Made by a program: the position numbers and the translations under genes. From Larus michahellis (Eukaryota > Chordata > Aves > Charadriiformes > Laridae): a DNA stretch of 64,000 nucleotides. Shown here piece after piece: positions 44,301-56,300 of this stretch. Positions within the stretch are counted from its first letter, which is position 1; the number at the start of each line of letters is the position of its first letter. The DNA is taken from contig NC_133898.1 of the NCBI RefSeq assembly GCF_964199755.1, forward strand, positions 110,927,847 to 110,991,846, in the 5' to 3' direction. Below the pieces are notes generated by a model that saw only the letters and a program-made list of their open reading frames with translations, had not been told where the DNA came from and made no database searches.

Positions 44301-47300
44301 CATCAGCATCTGGTCGATCCGTGGCTGATGGTGGTGGGGGTCTCAGTCCCAATTCCCAAATTGTGGTGACTCGCCGCGCCAGTTATAGTCCAGGTAGCCC
44401 AGGTCGGTCCGTAGCTTGAGCAATCAGCGTGATGGTGGCCTTTGCCCAGCTAATTGTCATTTTACATGGTTGCTGTATAAGCTTTTCCTGCCTCCTTACT
44501 GCTTGGGCAGCTCTTGGCTCATCATAGTTATTGTGCTTTAGCAATTTTGGAGTTAATGGCACAGGCTCAGGTGGGCCCCAGGGTAGGCAGGGTCTGGCCA
44601 CTCTGATAGCCAAAGGCCTGCACCCTTTCCAGCTGGGGGGGCAACACACCCTCTTCAGCTGATGGCAGTCTTGAGTGGTGACTGGCAAGCAGGAGGATAG
44701 TCTGCAGAAGGTGCTAAATAGATACAAGAAAGCTTCTTATCTGCCCACAATCCTGCCATCATTTTGCAGAATCTTAAGCAAACTTTGAGACAATTATTTT
44801 AAAGTCCCAGTCTTTCACACCCCCCCACTTCCCCACCTTTAGTCCTTTCCTGAGTACCCCGTAGTGTTTCAGATTCCCACAATCCCCTTAAAACATCTCA
44901 AATTAGTTTCTTACATGGTTCCCCCAAGTCCTCTTCTCCCTGCACCCCACAAATGACTCCTACCCCTGAGGCAACCTCCCCTTTAGCTCGCATGGCGTCC
45001 GGGGCACGCTTTCTTTCTTTGGCTCATCTTGGTGGGTTGCACACCTGGGCTGGGGGTCTGGCCACTCTCTCTGGCAGCCTTGGGGAACAGACGATCCTGC
45101 ATATCAATTTTCAATGGTTTGGTCGCTCAGGTTACTCTGTCTGACATTGCTCCTGTGAGCCTCAGCAGGGCCTTTGCGTTTGCGGAGATTCACCTTTATC
45201 AGATAACGTAAGACACAATGATTCATCCCGTCTCTTATAATCCATAACACTGGATGAGCAATATCAGGACCAGAATAATCTGAAGGCTAGGGAACTTTCA
45301 TACACTTTTTGATTCTTATAAACAGATTTTTTTAGTATGGAAAAGAGACTTTTTTGAAGACGATTTGGGTAAGGAGGGAGGAAAATTTCATTATTCTGAT
45401 AAAACACTTTTCCTTTCTTCTGCTGCAATTTTTAGTTAGCAGAGTACTCAGAACGTTTCCTTTAAGAAACAGCCTGCATGGTTGGCATGTTGTTATTTGC
45501 GCTTAAAGTCAGATAACTTCAGAAAAGTAACATACTTTATTTAACCAGTCCTTTTGAAAAATTTGGCTTTTATATATGTATACATTATATATATATGTAT
45601 TTATATATGGATATATTAACCATGTCAGCTCCTCTGCTTTAAATGTGCTGTTGGCATTAAAATAATGGCACTGACAAGTCAGAATGGTTGTTAATACTTG
45701 TTAGAAGAAAAGTGCAAATCCAAAAGTAGGCCTCTGTGCGTTCATACACTTCTGATTTACATCCACTAACAGTATGGCCTGAAAGAAAATACTTTGTGCA
45801 AGGCAATACGCTGCATGAATCTGGGCTACTCATTATCTCTACCAGTATCACAGAATAATGAGATTTGCCTACGGCTCATTAGAAATATGTTTGAGTTATA
45901 TCTAGCTGGTTCAGAGACATTCATTCAAGAGAGATAATTGGAGTATCTCTATTAATGTGGTGTGCTAACCAGCACACTAATGACAGCTCTAGTTAAAGTT
46001 ACCTTGAGATTTCCACTCTAAAATTTAGTTTCAGTTGCTATACATTTCTGAAATTCTCTCTTTTTGGAATGAATACTTTCAAGTGTAATTTTTGCCTGTG
46101 GGTGTGTAATTATAGAGAACTGAACAAAAAGCCTTCCCTTCTTTCTAGAATAAGGAGAATGAAAAAAATATCTTTCTAGACCATACTTTTCCTCCTAGAT
46201 GCTTTTTCAGCAGCATAAATATCTCTAGTGACAAGCATTTAATAATAGAAACCTGACAAAGTTACCAAACATAACAATTGCCTGTTGATATCCTGGATAA
46301 AACAGATTTTTTTGGTTGCATTGTGGACATGTTTCACTGATAAATAGCAGTTTATATAAGACACAACAGGAATGACACATGTCTAACTCTAAAGTATTAA
46401 CGTGGCAAAAATACATACCCTGATCTAGGTAATGTTTTTTGCAAAAAGACATTTTTTTCATTTTCCCTTACTAACTAACTGAAATGAAACTATCTGCTTG
46501 TTTTGCTTATTTCTGTTTTCACCTGAGAAAACAGAATAAGGAGAATTAGGATTCCTCTTTTTAAGCTATTTGTAAGAAAATAGTTTAAATTTGTTTTTCT
46601 TTAGACAAAAAGTGTAGACAAAACAGGAAAAAATAATCAATTATGCAACTCTTGCAGTCTTAACATTGCTATTTCCTACATACATGTTTTGCAGGATGCA
46701 ATTGCATGCACATGTGCTGTTCCTCCCAGAGAACATTTCCCCTGATGTGCCGGATGATGTGGCACTAGTCGGAGTGAAGCAGGAGTTCTGCAGATCAATC
46801 TGAATCAAATTCTCTTTGATTTATTACAGCATAAGAGAATGATCTCTGAATTAGTGTTGCTACTGCTAGCTGATCCCAATTGTAGTTGACAACCACCTTT
46901 AGTTTTCAGTGTGTATATAGGTGGTTTTTTCGCTTCCTTCTACATCTGCTTGTGTTCTCTGAACATCTTGCATCCTTACTTCTCTTCCATGATCCGAGGC
47001 GTGGTTTTAAATCGGGTGTCTTCTGAGGCTGGCATACTTTAACTTAACTACAATTATTGGGTTCAGCACGGCTAACTTGGATGAATCATAGAATCATAGA
47101 AACATGTTTGTGAAATTAGATGATTAGATAACTCTTCTTACAGCTTAAACTCTATGACATTATAAAAGATAAATAGATAAATAATAGATATTATAAAAGA
47201 ATATGTTTCATACAGTCATAACTCATGTTTATAAAGAGTATTGTTCAGACTCTTAATGGAACTATAATAATGTGCTCGTTATTTATTACAAGTTGAACTA

Positions 47301-50300
47301 TCATACAATCATCCTTTACAGAAGTGTTTAGGACTTCAATATCAGCTGTAAACCCTTTAACATCTACAGTGAGAACTTCAAACCAACTGTGCTTAGCACT
47401 TTAATGAATTAAACATCATTGTTCTCTATTCTTTCTTCAATCTTTCCCTAGTGCAGGAGCTTAATTTAATTGGCTCTTCACTATCTCAGTGAGATACTAT
47501 TCCTTTGCAATTACCTCTGGCCAACGGCAAAGGCAAGTTGCACTTTTGGCCTTACTTATTCTTATGATAGTCCACATATTTTTACATTCTTTCTTACAGC
47601 CTTTTTTTTATTTTCCTTTTCCATCCGTTGTGCCCCATTCACACCTACTTTGGAAAATACTGGAGGAGTTTTGGGAAGGAAAGTCTGCTGAACCTTGTGA
47701 GAAGTAATATGAATTTCTCTGTCTTTTGCACCTAATTTGAAATAACTTAACATGAACAGAAACTTCTCAAAAATAATCTGAAATTATGGAAATTATTTCC
47801 AAATATCTAATGTATGGCTGACTTCTGCTGGAGGTGGCCCAACCTGGAGGCAAACCCAGTCAGGACGCTCACTGAGTTCATAAGGACACTTGGGAACCCC
47901 GTTATAATTCTGTCTTCTGAATGAGAGGGATGCTGCCTTCCATACTAACAGCCTGTTTAAGTTGGCGTATTACTGTGTTTGCAGGTCAGGATTCAGTTAC
48001 TTTTCTATAAACAGTGCACGTGTGATTCATGATACAACGTAAAATCTGTACAAAGTCTTTTCTGACAGTCTTGTAATCACTCAGATTCTGTTTCTGACTG
48101 AATACTTACCAAATGATTGGTTGCATTGCTAGGAAATCAGAATTTTATTTTCTCTGATATGACTAAATGAGTAACATTTAAATACTATCAATCCCTCTGT
48201 CACTATCTGGTCATATAGACTACTAAAATCATTTAAATATTGAGCATATGGTTTCTGTTTAAAAGACAGTGCCCATTTGTCATCATTTTTCACTGAACTA
48301 TAGCATTGAAACAGTAACTGCCATGAGACAGAGGAAATATTAACATTATCGATTAAAATTAATTTCTTCATGAGACTTCTATGGAACTTGGAGTCAATGC
48401 TGTCAGGTGCTGAGTGTCTGCTAAGAGGAGCCCAGATTACAAGTAATCTCAGAAATGTCACAAGGAGTTGAGACCACCCAGTGCCTCACGGAATCACGGA
48501 ATCACGGAATCTTCAGAGTTGGAAGGGACCTCTAGAGATCATCTAGTCCAACTCCCCTGCTAGAGCAGGATTGCCTAAAGCACATCCCTCAGGGCTGCAT
48601 CCAGGCGGGTCTTGAAAATCTCCAGAGAAGGGGACTCCACAACCTCCCTGGGCAGCCTGTTCCAGTGCTCTGTCACCCTCACTGTAAAGAAGTTTTTCCG
48701 TGTATTTGAACAGAACTTCCTATGTTCTAGCTTGTGCCCATTGCCCCTTGTCCTGTCGCTGGGAACCATTGAAAAGAGCCTGGCTCCGTCCTCCTTAAAC
48801 CCACCCTTTAGATACTTGTAAACATTAATCAGGTCCCCCCTCAACCTTCTCTTCTCCAGGCTAAAGAGTCCCAGCTCTTTCAGCCTTTCCTCATAAGGGA
48901 GGTGCTCCAGTCCCATAATCATCTTGGTTGCCCTACGCTGGACTCGCTCCAGTAGTTCCCTGTCCCTCTTGAACTGGGGAGCCCAAAACTGGACACAGTA
49001 CTCCAGTTGTGGCCTCACCAGTGCAGAGTAGAGGGGAAGAATGACCTCCCTCGACCTACTGGCCACAGTCTTCCCTATGCAGCCCAGGATGCCATTGGCC
49101 TTCTTGGCAACAAGGGCACACTGCTGGCTCATGGATAATTTGCTGTCTACCAGGACCCCCAGGTCCTTCTCCTCAGAGCTGCTTCCCAGCATGTCCGCCC
49201 CTAACATATACTGGTGTTTGGCATTCTTCCTTCCCAGGTGCAGGACCCTACACTTGCTTTTGTTGAACCTCATTAGGTTCTTCTCTGCCCAGCTCTCCAG
49301 CCTGTCCAGGTCACGCTGGATGGCAGCACAGCCCTCTGGAGTGTCGGCCACCCCTCCCAGCTTGGTATCATCAGCAAACTTGCTGAGGATACACTCTGTC
49401 CCCTCATCTAGGTCATTAATGAATATATTGAACAAAATTGGTCCAAGTATTGACCCCTGAGGGACACCACTCGTTACAGGCCTCCAACTGGACTCTGTGC
49501 CGCTGATCACAACCCTCTGAGTTCTGTCACTCAGCCAGCTCTCGATCCACCTCACTGTCACCTCGTCTAGCCCATACTTCCTCAGCTTCCTAATGAGGAT
49601 GTTATGGGAGACAGTGTCAAAAGCCTTGCTAAGGTCAAGGTAGATGACATCTACGGCTCTCCCCTCATCCAGCCAACCCGTTATAACATCATAGATAGCT
49701 ATCAGATTGGTCAGGCATGATTTGCCCTTGGTAAATCCATGCTGACCACTTCCAATAACTTCCTGTTCCTCTATGTGTTTGGAGACGACATCCAGAATGA
49801 GTCGCTCCATTACCTTCCCAGGGACAGAGGTGAGACTAACCGGCCTGTAGTTCCCTGGGTCCTCCTTCTTGCCTTTTTTGAAGATTGGAGTGATGTCAGC
49901 CTTCCTCCAGTCCTCAGGCACCTCTCCTGTTCCCCATGACCTTGCAAAGACGATGGAGAGTGGTCTAGCGATAACATCTGCCAGCTCTCTCAGCACTCGC
50001 GGGTGCATCCCGTCAGGGCCCATGGATTTACGAATGTCCAGCTTGGCCAAGTGGTCTCTGACCCGGTCCTCCTCAACTAAGGGAAAATCTTCCTCTCTCC
50101 AGACCTTCCCCCTTGCCTCCAGGGTATGGGATGCGTGAGGGACGGCTTTATCAGTGAAGACCGAAGAAAAGAAGGCATTCAGTAACTCTGCCTTCTCTGT
50201 GTCTTCCACCACTAGGGCACCCGTCTCATTCATCAGTGGACCTATATTTTCCCTAGTTTTCCTTTTTCTGTTGATATACTGGAAAAATCTCTTCTTGTTG

Positions 50301-53300
50301 TCTTTAACTGCAGTGGCCAAGCTGAGTTCTGATTGAGCTTTGGCCCTTCTAATCTTCCCCCTGCATAGCTTTGTTATATCTTGATAATCCTCATAAGTTG
50401 CTAAGCCCCTTTTCCAGAGAATGTAAGCCTGCCTTTTTTTCCTGAGGTCCAGCCAAAGCTCTCTATTTAGCCAGGCTGGCCTTCTTCCCCGTCGGCTCGT
50501 CTTTCGGGACATGGGGATGGCCTTCTCCTGTGCTTCTAAGAGCACCTGCTTGAAGTATGACCAGCTTTCCTGGGCACCTTTGCTCTTCAAAACTGCCTCC
50601 CAAGGGACACTCTCAACCATGCTCCTAAACAGGCTAAAGTCTGCCCTTCGGAAATCCAAGGTGGCAGTTTTGCTGGCTCCCCGCCTCCCTTCACCAAGAA
50701 TTGAAAACTCTATCATTTCATGGTCACTCTGCCCAAGACGACCTCCAACCTTTACATCCCCCACAAGACCTTCTCTGTTAACAAACAGTAGGTCCAGTAG
50801 GGCACTTCCCCTAGTAGGTTCCTTCACCAGCTGTGTTAGGAAGTTGTCTTCCACACACTCCAGGAACCTCCGGGACTGTTCCCTCTCTGCTGTGTAGTAT
50901 TCCCAGCGGACATCCGGGAAGTTGAAATCCCCCACAAGAACAAGGGCAGATGATCGCGAGACCTCTGCCAGCCGCTTATAGAATACTTCATTGGTTTCTA
51001 CATCCTCGCAGGTTCAGACTCATTACATCCACATAAATCCCTTATGCTGCTGCAAAAACCTGAAAGTTATCTTATTAGTCATAAATAAACTCAAAATAAG
51101 TAATAAATGTTAGAGCAGTTCATTGAATTTGTTTGCAATTTCTTTTCCATATAACGCCTTTATGTTGCTGATTTTATTGACATATTTTTAGACAAGAATA
51201 TTCCTTTGTTTCCAGAGGAGAATCTCACTTGTTGAAGGAACATTGTATTGAAAGGAAGTATTATGTTTATTTATAACAAATATGAAAGGAAATAAATCTT
51301 TCAAATCATTGTCTCAGAGCAGGGAGTGCATGCAAATTAATTTTAACAAAAATAGTTTTGATGTTTGTCAGCTGTTTACACCTTCTTTATATTTTATATA
51401 TGTGTCAGTTATGAGAACTTGTAGTGAGCCTCTCCTCAACTTCATGCAGACAAATTCAGGCAAGGTGTGTTCAGAGACTGCACAAAGACTGGGTGCTACA
51501 TGCTGATGTCGTTTAGATACAGTTCTTTGTCAGACTCCAGATTCTTTCTGGTAGTATCATCTTCTGCTATATTAGTAACATCTTCATAGTCTGTATTGTC
51601 TAAAAATTACCTCTGCTTGATCACAGAATCACAGAGTCACAGAAACTTCAGAGTTGGAAGGGACCTCTAGAGATCATCCAGTCCAACTCCCCTGCTAAAG
51701 CAGGACTGCCTAGAGCACATTACTCAGGACTGCATCCAGGCGAGTCTTGAAAATCTCCAGAGAAGGGGACTCCACAACCTCCCTGGGCAGCCTGTTCCAG
51801 TGCTCTGTCACCCTCACCGTAAAGAAGTTTTTCCATGTATTTGAACAGAACTTCCTATGTTCCAACCTGTGCCCATTGCCCCTTGTCCTGTCGCTGGGAA
51901 CCAATGAAAAGAGTCTGGCACCATCCTCCTTCAACCCACCCTATGTATGCCATAATAAGGTCCCCCCTCAACCTTCTCTTCTCCAGGCTAAAGAGTCCCA
52001 GCTCTGTCAGCCTTTCCTCATAAGATGATGGAGCCTTAATTATCCATTGGAAGTTTCCATCAAACAGATGCCTGTCCTAGCACAAGGCAGGCATAAGACC
52101 GCTTTTTACCTTCACCTTTTGATTTTCATGTCTTGAAACGGCAATCCCTCTTCCCCCACCAAGGAAACAAGAAATGAAGATTATACCTCAGGAGCAAATG
52201 AAAAATCTGAACTGCCCTTTCCTTCGGGGAATCTGGCCTTTATGAGCAGCTTAGCTTGGGATTTCATTTACAATTAGCCAAAAAATGACAGTCCTATCAG
52301 GATGTTTGTTTCCCTGGCTAACCTAGTCCTATTTAAAATCTTTGCCTGTAAAAACTAACTCTAAATCTAAAATTAGAAAGAGCTGTTGACTTGCAAAACC
52401 TTTTTGAATGTAGCAAAAGGTTAACTTCCCAAATGGCAGTGTCAGTATTCATTTCTAGCAATTATTTTATTTTCTTCATATATTAATATATGAAGAAATA
52501 TTTTCTTCATATATTAAAGGAGCTGTAAAAGGAATCTTAACCTATTGTCTTTCAAGTATTTTGTTCACTGTATGACCTAACCTGAAAACGTAAAGGGTTG
52601 CTGCTTCTGCCATCTGAGGAAAGCGAATGAATTCTGGAGGGGGTTGCTTGTCTCTGTGCCGTGCCTAAAAGAAAGATACAAGTTTTTCATAAGGTCATTT
52701 TATGCCAACTAGCTTTTCAATATGCACTATATCAAGCTCAAAGTACGTTTGTCTGCATATTTTATTGCACAGTATATTGAATCTATAAGGTATTTTATTG
52801 AGTTCATTATGCTTCATATTCATCCCATTATGCGTTATTGAGTTCAGCGTAATCTTTAACCTATAACGCACTTTCATTTTTATTTGGTACATTAGATCTT
52901 TTTCTCTTTTTTTTTTTGGTCATGATTACTCATATGCTTTTTTCATGCGACTGTAATGAGATTACATTATAAAAGCATTTGGCAGAAGGTGTTTATCAGC
53001 ATTTTCATTTTTGAAGTGTGTTTTTTAGGAGTCCATAAATTGGCTTGAGTTTAGCATAAAATATCTACCAAGGGGTTTTGGGCACCAGTATTTCAAAGCC
53101 TGGTCATTTCAAATATTCAGTAAAAAGGATTTGTATCACAAATATATGTCTGAAAATAGAATCTGTTCATATCAACAACCATTATTGAAAGATTTTATAG
53201 TAACTCATGCTTTCATTGACATTTTTCAAGGGCATTATAATTTATACCATCCCAAATGGGGCTTTAAACCTCAGCGCACCTCCTGCGAGCTGGACTCCCC

Positions 53301-56300
53301 CCATGGACTGGAAGTGAGCAGCAGTGGTAGTCTCTACGCAGAAGGCTTTGGTCTAGCACTTGTGGTAGGAACTAACAGGGGCCTGGCTGTCGTACCGCAC
53401 TGAGCCGTGGCACTGATCCTCTCCAGTCATTTGTCTCCTTACTGCAAAAATAAGAACAATATTGTTTACCAGCTAATACTGCTCTTAGCCTTGCCAAATG
53501 CTTGGGGATAGATGCGTGAAGAAAAAGGCATTTAGCATGTGGGAACCATTACTATTAATCTACAAAAGCATTGAATGATAAATGTTTCTTTTTCTTTTCT
53601 TTCAGATTATTACTTTAAGAGATTACATTCCCAAAATCATTGGTCCAGATGCTTTTAATCTGTATATTGGCCTTTATACAGGTTATGATCCCACAATGAA
53701 TCCTACAGTTTCTAACGTATTTTCAACAGCTGCTTTTCGTTTTGGTCATGCAACAATCCAACCAATAGTAAGGCGATTGAATGCCCAGTATTCAGGTGCT
53801 CCAGAACTCCCAAATCTTCATTTGCATGAAGTTTTCTTTAGTCCCTGGAGGCTCATTAAAGAAGGTATGGTTTTATTTAAACTGTTTGGGTTTTTTTCCC
53901 TGGTAATTGTAACTTTTTTCAAAGTTACTTATCTTGAATTGGAAATAATAACATTTGTTTAATTGCATCACTGATTTAAGTTGTTAAAAGGGTTTCAGAG
54001 CATTGACATGAACTGGAACAATTATTCTGAGTTAAATAGTTCTCTGAATCAGACAAAAGTTATTCTCCAGTTTAAACCAGTCAGGTAGATAGAAGAAAAT
54101 ATTTAATTTTTATTTTTTTTGTGGAGGAATGTATTTCAGGTTGTAAATTTTCTTACACCTGAAGAAGCAGATGGAACTTTTTCATAGCACTATTACTTCT
54201 ATTTCAACCTGCAGCACATTTTTGCATATGTCTGATGTAAAAGCCTGTGGCCAATGTTTACAAAACATAGACGCATACATGTATTCACATTTGTTAAGAA
54301 AGTTATAATGGTTTATATATACAGTGTAATGTTATATTATTTTTGTGTTTAAAGGAGGCTTGGATCCTTTACTAAGGGGTCTTCTAGCACATTCAGCAAA
54401 ACTGCAGATGCAAGATCAACTGCTGAATGAGGAATTAACAGAAAAACTGTTTGTGCTGTCCAATAACGGTTCACTTGATTTAGCATCGTTAAACTTACAG
54501 CGTGGCCGTGATCACGGACTCCCAGGTCTATTGATTTTTCTTGAATTTTCTCCCAACTGGTAACTGAAATGTAACTGCTTATATTTGGGATGTAATTATA
54601 AGCTTTCAAATAATAGCTTTAGTAATCAGAAAAGTAACTTAAGTCTCTCTTTAAATGTGACTAATATGTTTAACGGAAACAAAATATTCCCCAGCATTTG
54701 AAATTAAAATAACCCAATAAATCTCTAATCTGGAAGAGCAGTATAGTAAGTGGATCTCTGTGTGCTTGATGTAGGTACCTGAGGCTTGTTCTTGCTGGAA
54801 CCAGCTCCAGAGGGGTGGGGTTTCTGCCTGCAGCAGCTACTTGCCGTCAGCAGGCTGCCCCCAGCCTGTGGGGACAGGTCGATTTAGACATAACCTCGTC
54901 GTCTCTACCAACCATAGAAGGTTTTGAGATGTCTCCAGGAGTGGTGTAGATGGCTTATTTAGGTGTACACCTCATTTTGAGAAATATAACACGTTTGTGC
55001 CTGGGTTTTGCACTAGATTTCTTACTCTAGTCAGCCCACGGTAAGACTGAACTAACAGTCAAGGAGCGTTAGCCCATCAGGACATGGGTGTACTGGCTTA
55101 GAGAAAGACTGCTGGAGCTCAGTTCAATTTGACTGCACCAGCTGTTAAAATATAAAGTAGGTTCCCAGTCCTGTGCAAAAACCTCTTACAAGCATGACAC
55201 AGCTTCTGAGAGCAGAGGCAGCAACCCTCAGCGTGGTAGATAGGGCCTCTTTCTGTTTCATTTCTAAAACTGTGTCCTGACCCCCTGCCTGATTAGACCA
55301 TTTTTCTGCATAAATAAGGAACAAACCTGGCTGCCCTTCTGTGCTCTGAGCCCAATGTCCCACCCATGGAGGTAGGACTGATTGATTGTCAAAGAAGGAT
55401 GTTACCTCTCTGGGTGGCAACCCTCTCCATTTCTCCTGTGCAACTCCACAGCTAAGAATACACAAGGCATCGTCCCTGGACAGTAGAAATTAAGTCTGAT
55501 CTGGCCTGGAGTTTAAAACTCTCAGCTATATGAGGGTAGAAATGGAGTTTTGAACTCCCAGACCAGAAATTAAAGTTTTTTAAGGAGATAGTGTGTGTGT
55601 GTGTGTGTTAATTCCAATGATGTAAAAGAATGTGAAAGAAATATATTTTCCAGAGAGATGGACATGTGCCCTAGGACACTCCCCTTAGTAAAGTGCTTTA
55701 GTTACTAACCTCATTCGGGTTACTTCTTGCCTGCTCTTCACCTAACTTCTTTATTCCTAGTCTGGAAACCTCAAGACCCCTTGCATGCTCCCATTATCTG
55801 TTATTATGTGTTCATTGCTTAAATATGAGAGAACTGTTTTATACCTTTGTTTTCCTTCATGAAAATGATGTAGCAATTGCATATCCTGTAGTTTCAGATC
55901 CTGCCATCATTTCCCTGATCAATTTAACCAATAATAATAGGCCTATTTTTATCCATAACTATCTATGACTATGATTAAGGTTGTCAGAATACAGTGCTTA
56001 TAAATTTATTAATTTCATATATCATGCTCAACAGTCAAGTCTAATCTTCCTTTTAACATAATATTTACAGGTTATAATGACTGGCGAGAATTCTGTGGCT
56101 TACCAAAACTGGAAACTCAGACTGACCTGAATACAGTAATAACCAATCAGAATGTCACTGAAAAAATCATGGAATTATACCATAATCCAAGCAATATTGA
56201 TGTTTGGCTTGGTGGTCTGGTAGAAGACTTTCTTCCAGGTGCTAGAACTGGTCCCCTGTTTGCGTGTATAATTGGAAAGCAAATGAAAGCACTAAGGGAT

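Larger units (their letters stand above)
42574..53605 (+). other. TPO: TPO intron 7, repeat-rich
   Basis: 11-kb GT-AG intron and the largest complete one here. It holds a probable LTR in a GC-rich patch (about 43306-45210), an AT microsatellite near 45571-45617, two antisense CR1 copies, and a 28-bp palindrome near 52471. No host gene is seen inside. Confidence 0.85.

Noticed and set aside
47085..47106. AATCATAGAATCATAGAAAC as a CR1 tail
   Set aside because: Only the tail-like repeat is present, with no CR1 3' UTR next to it. Too short to call.
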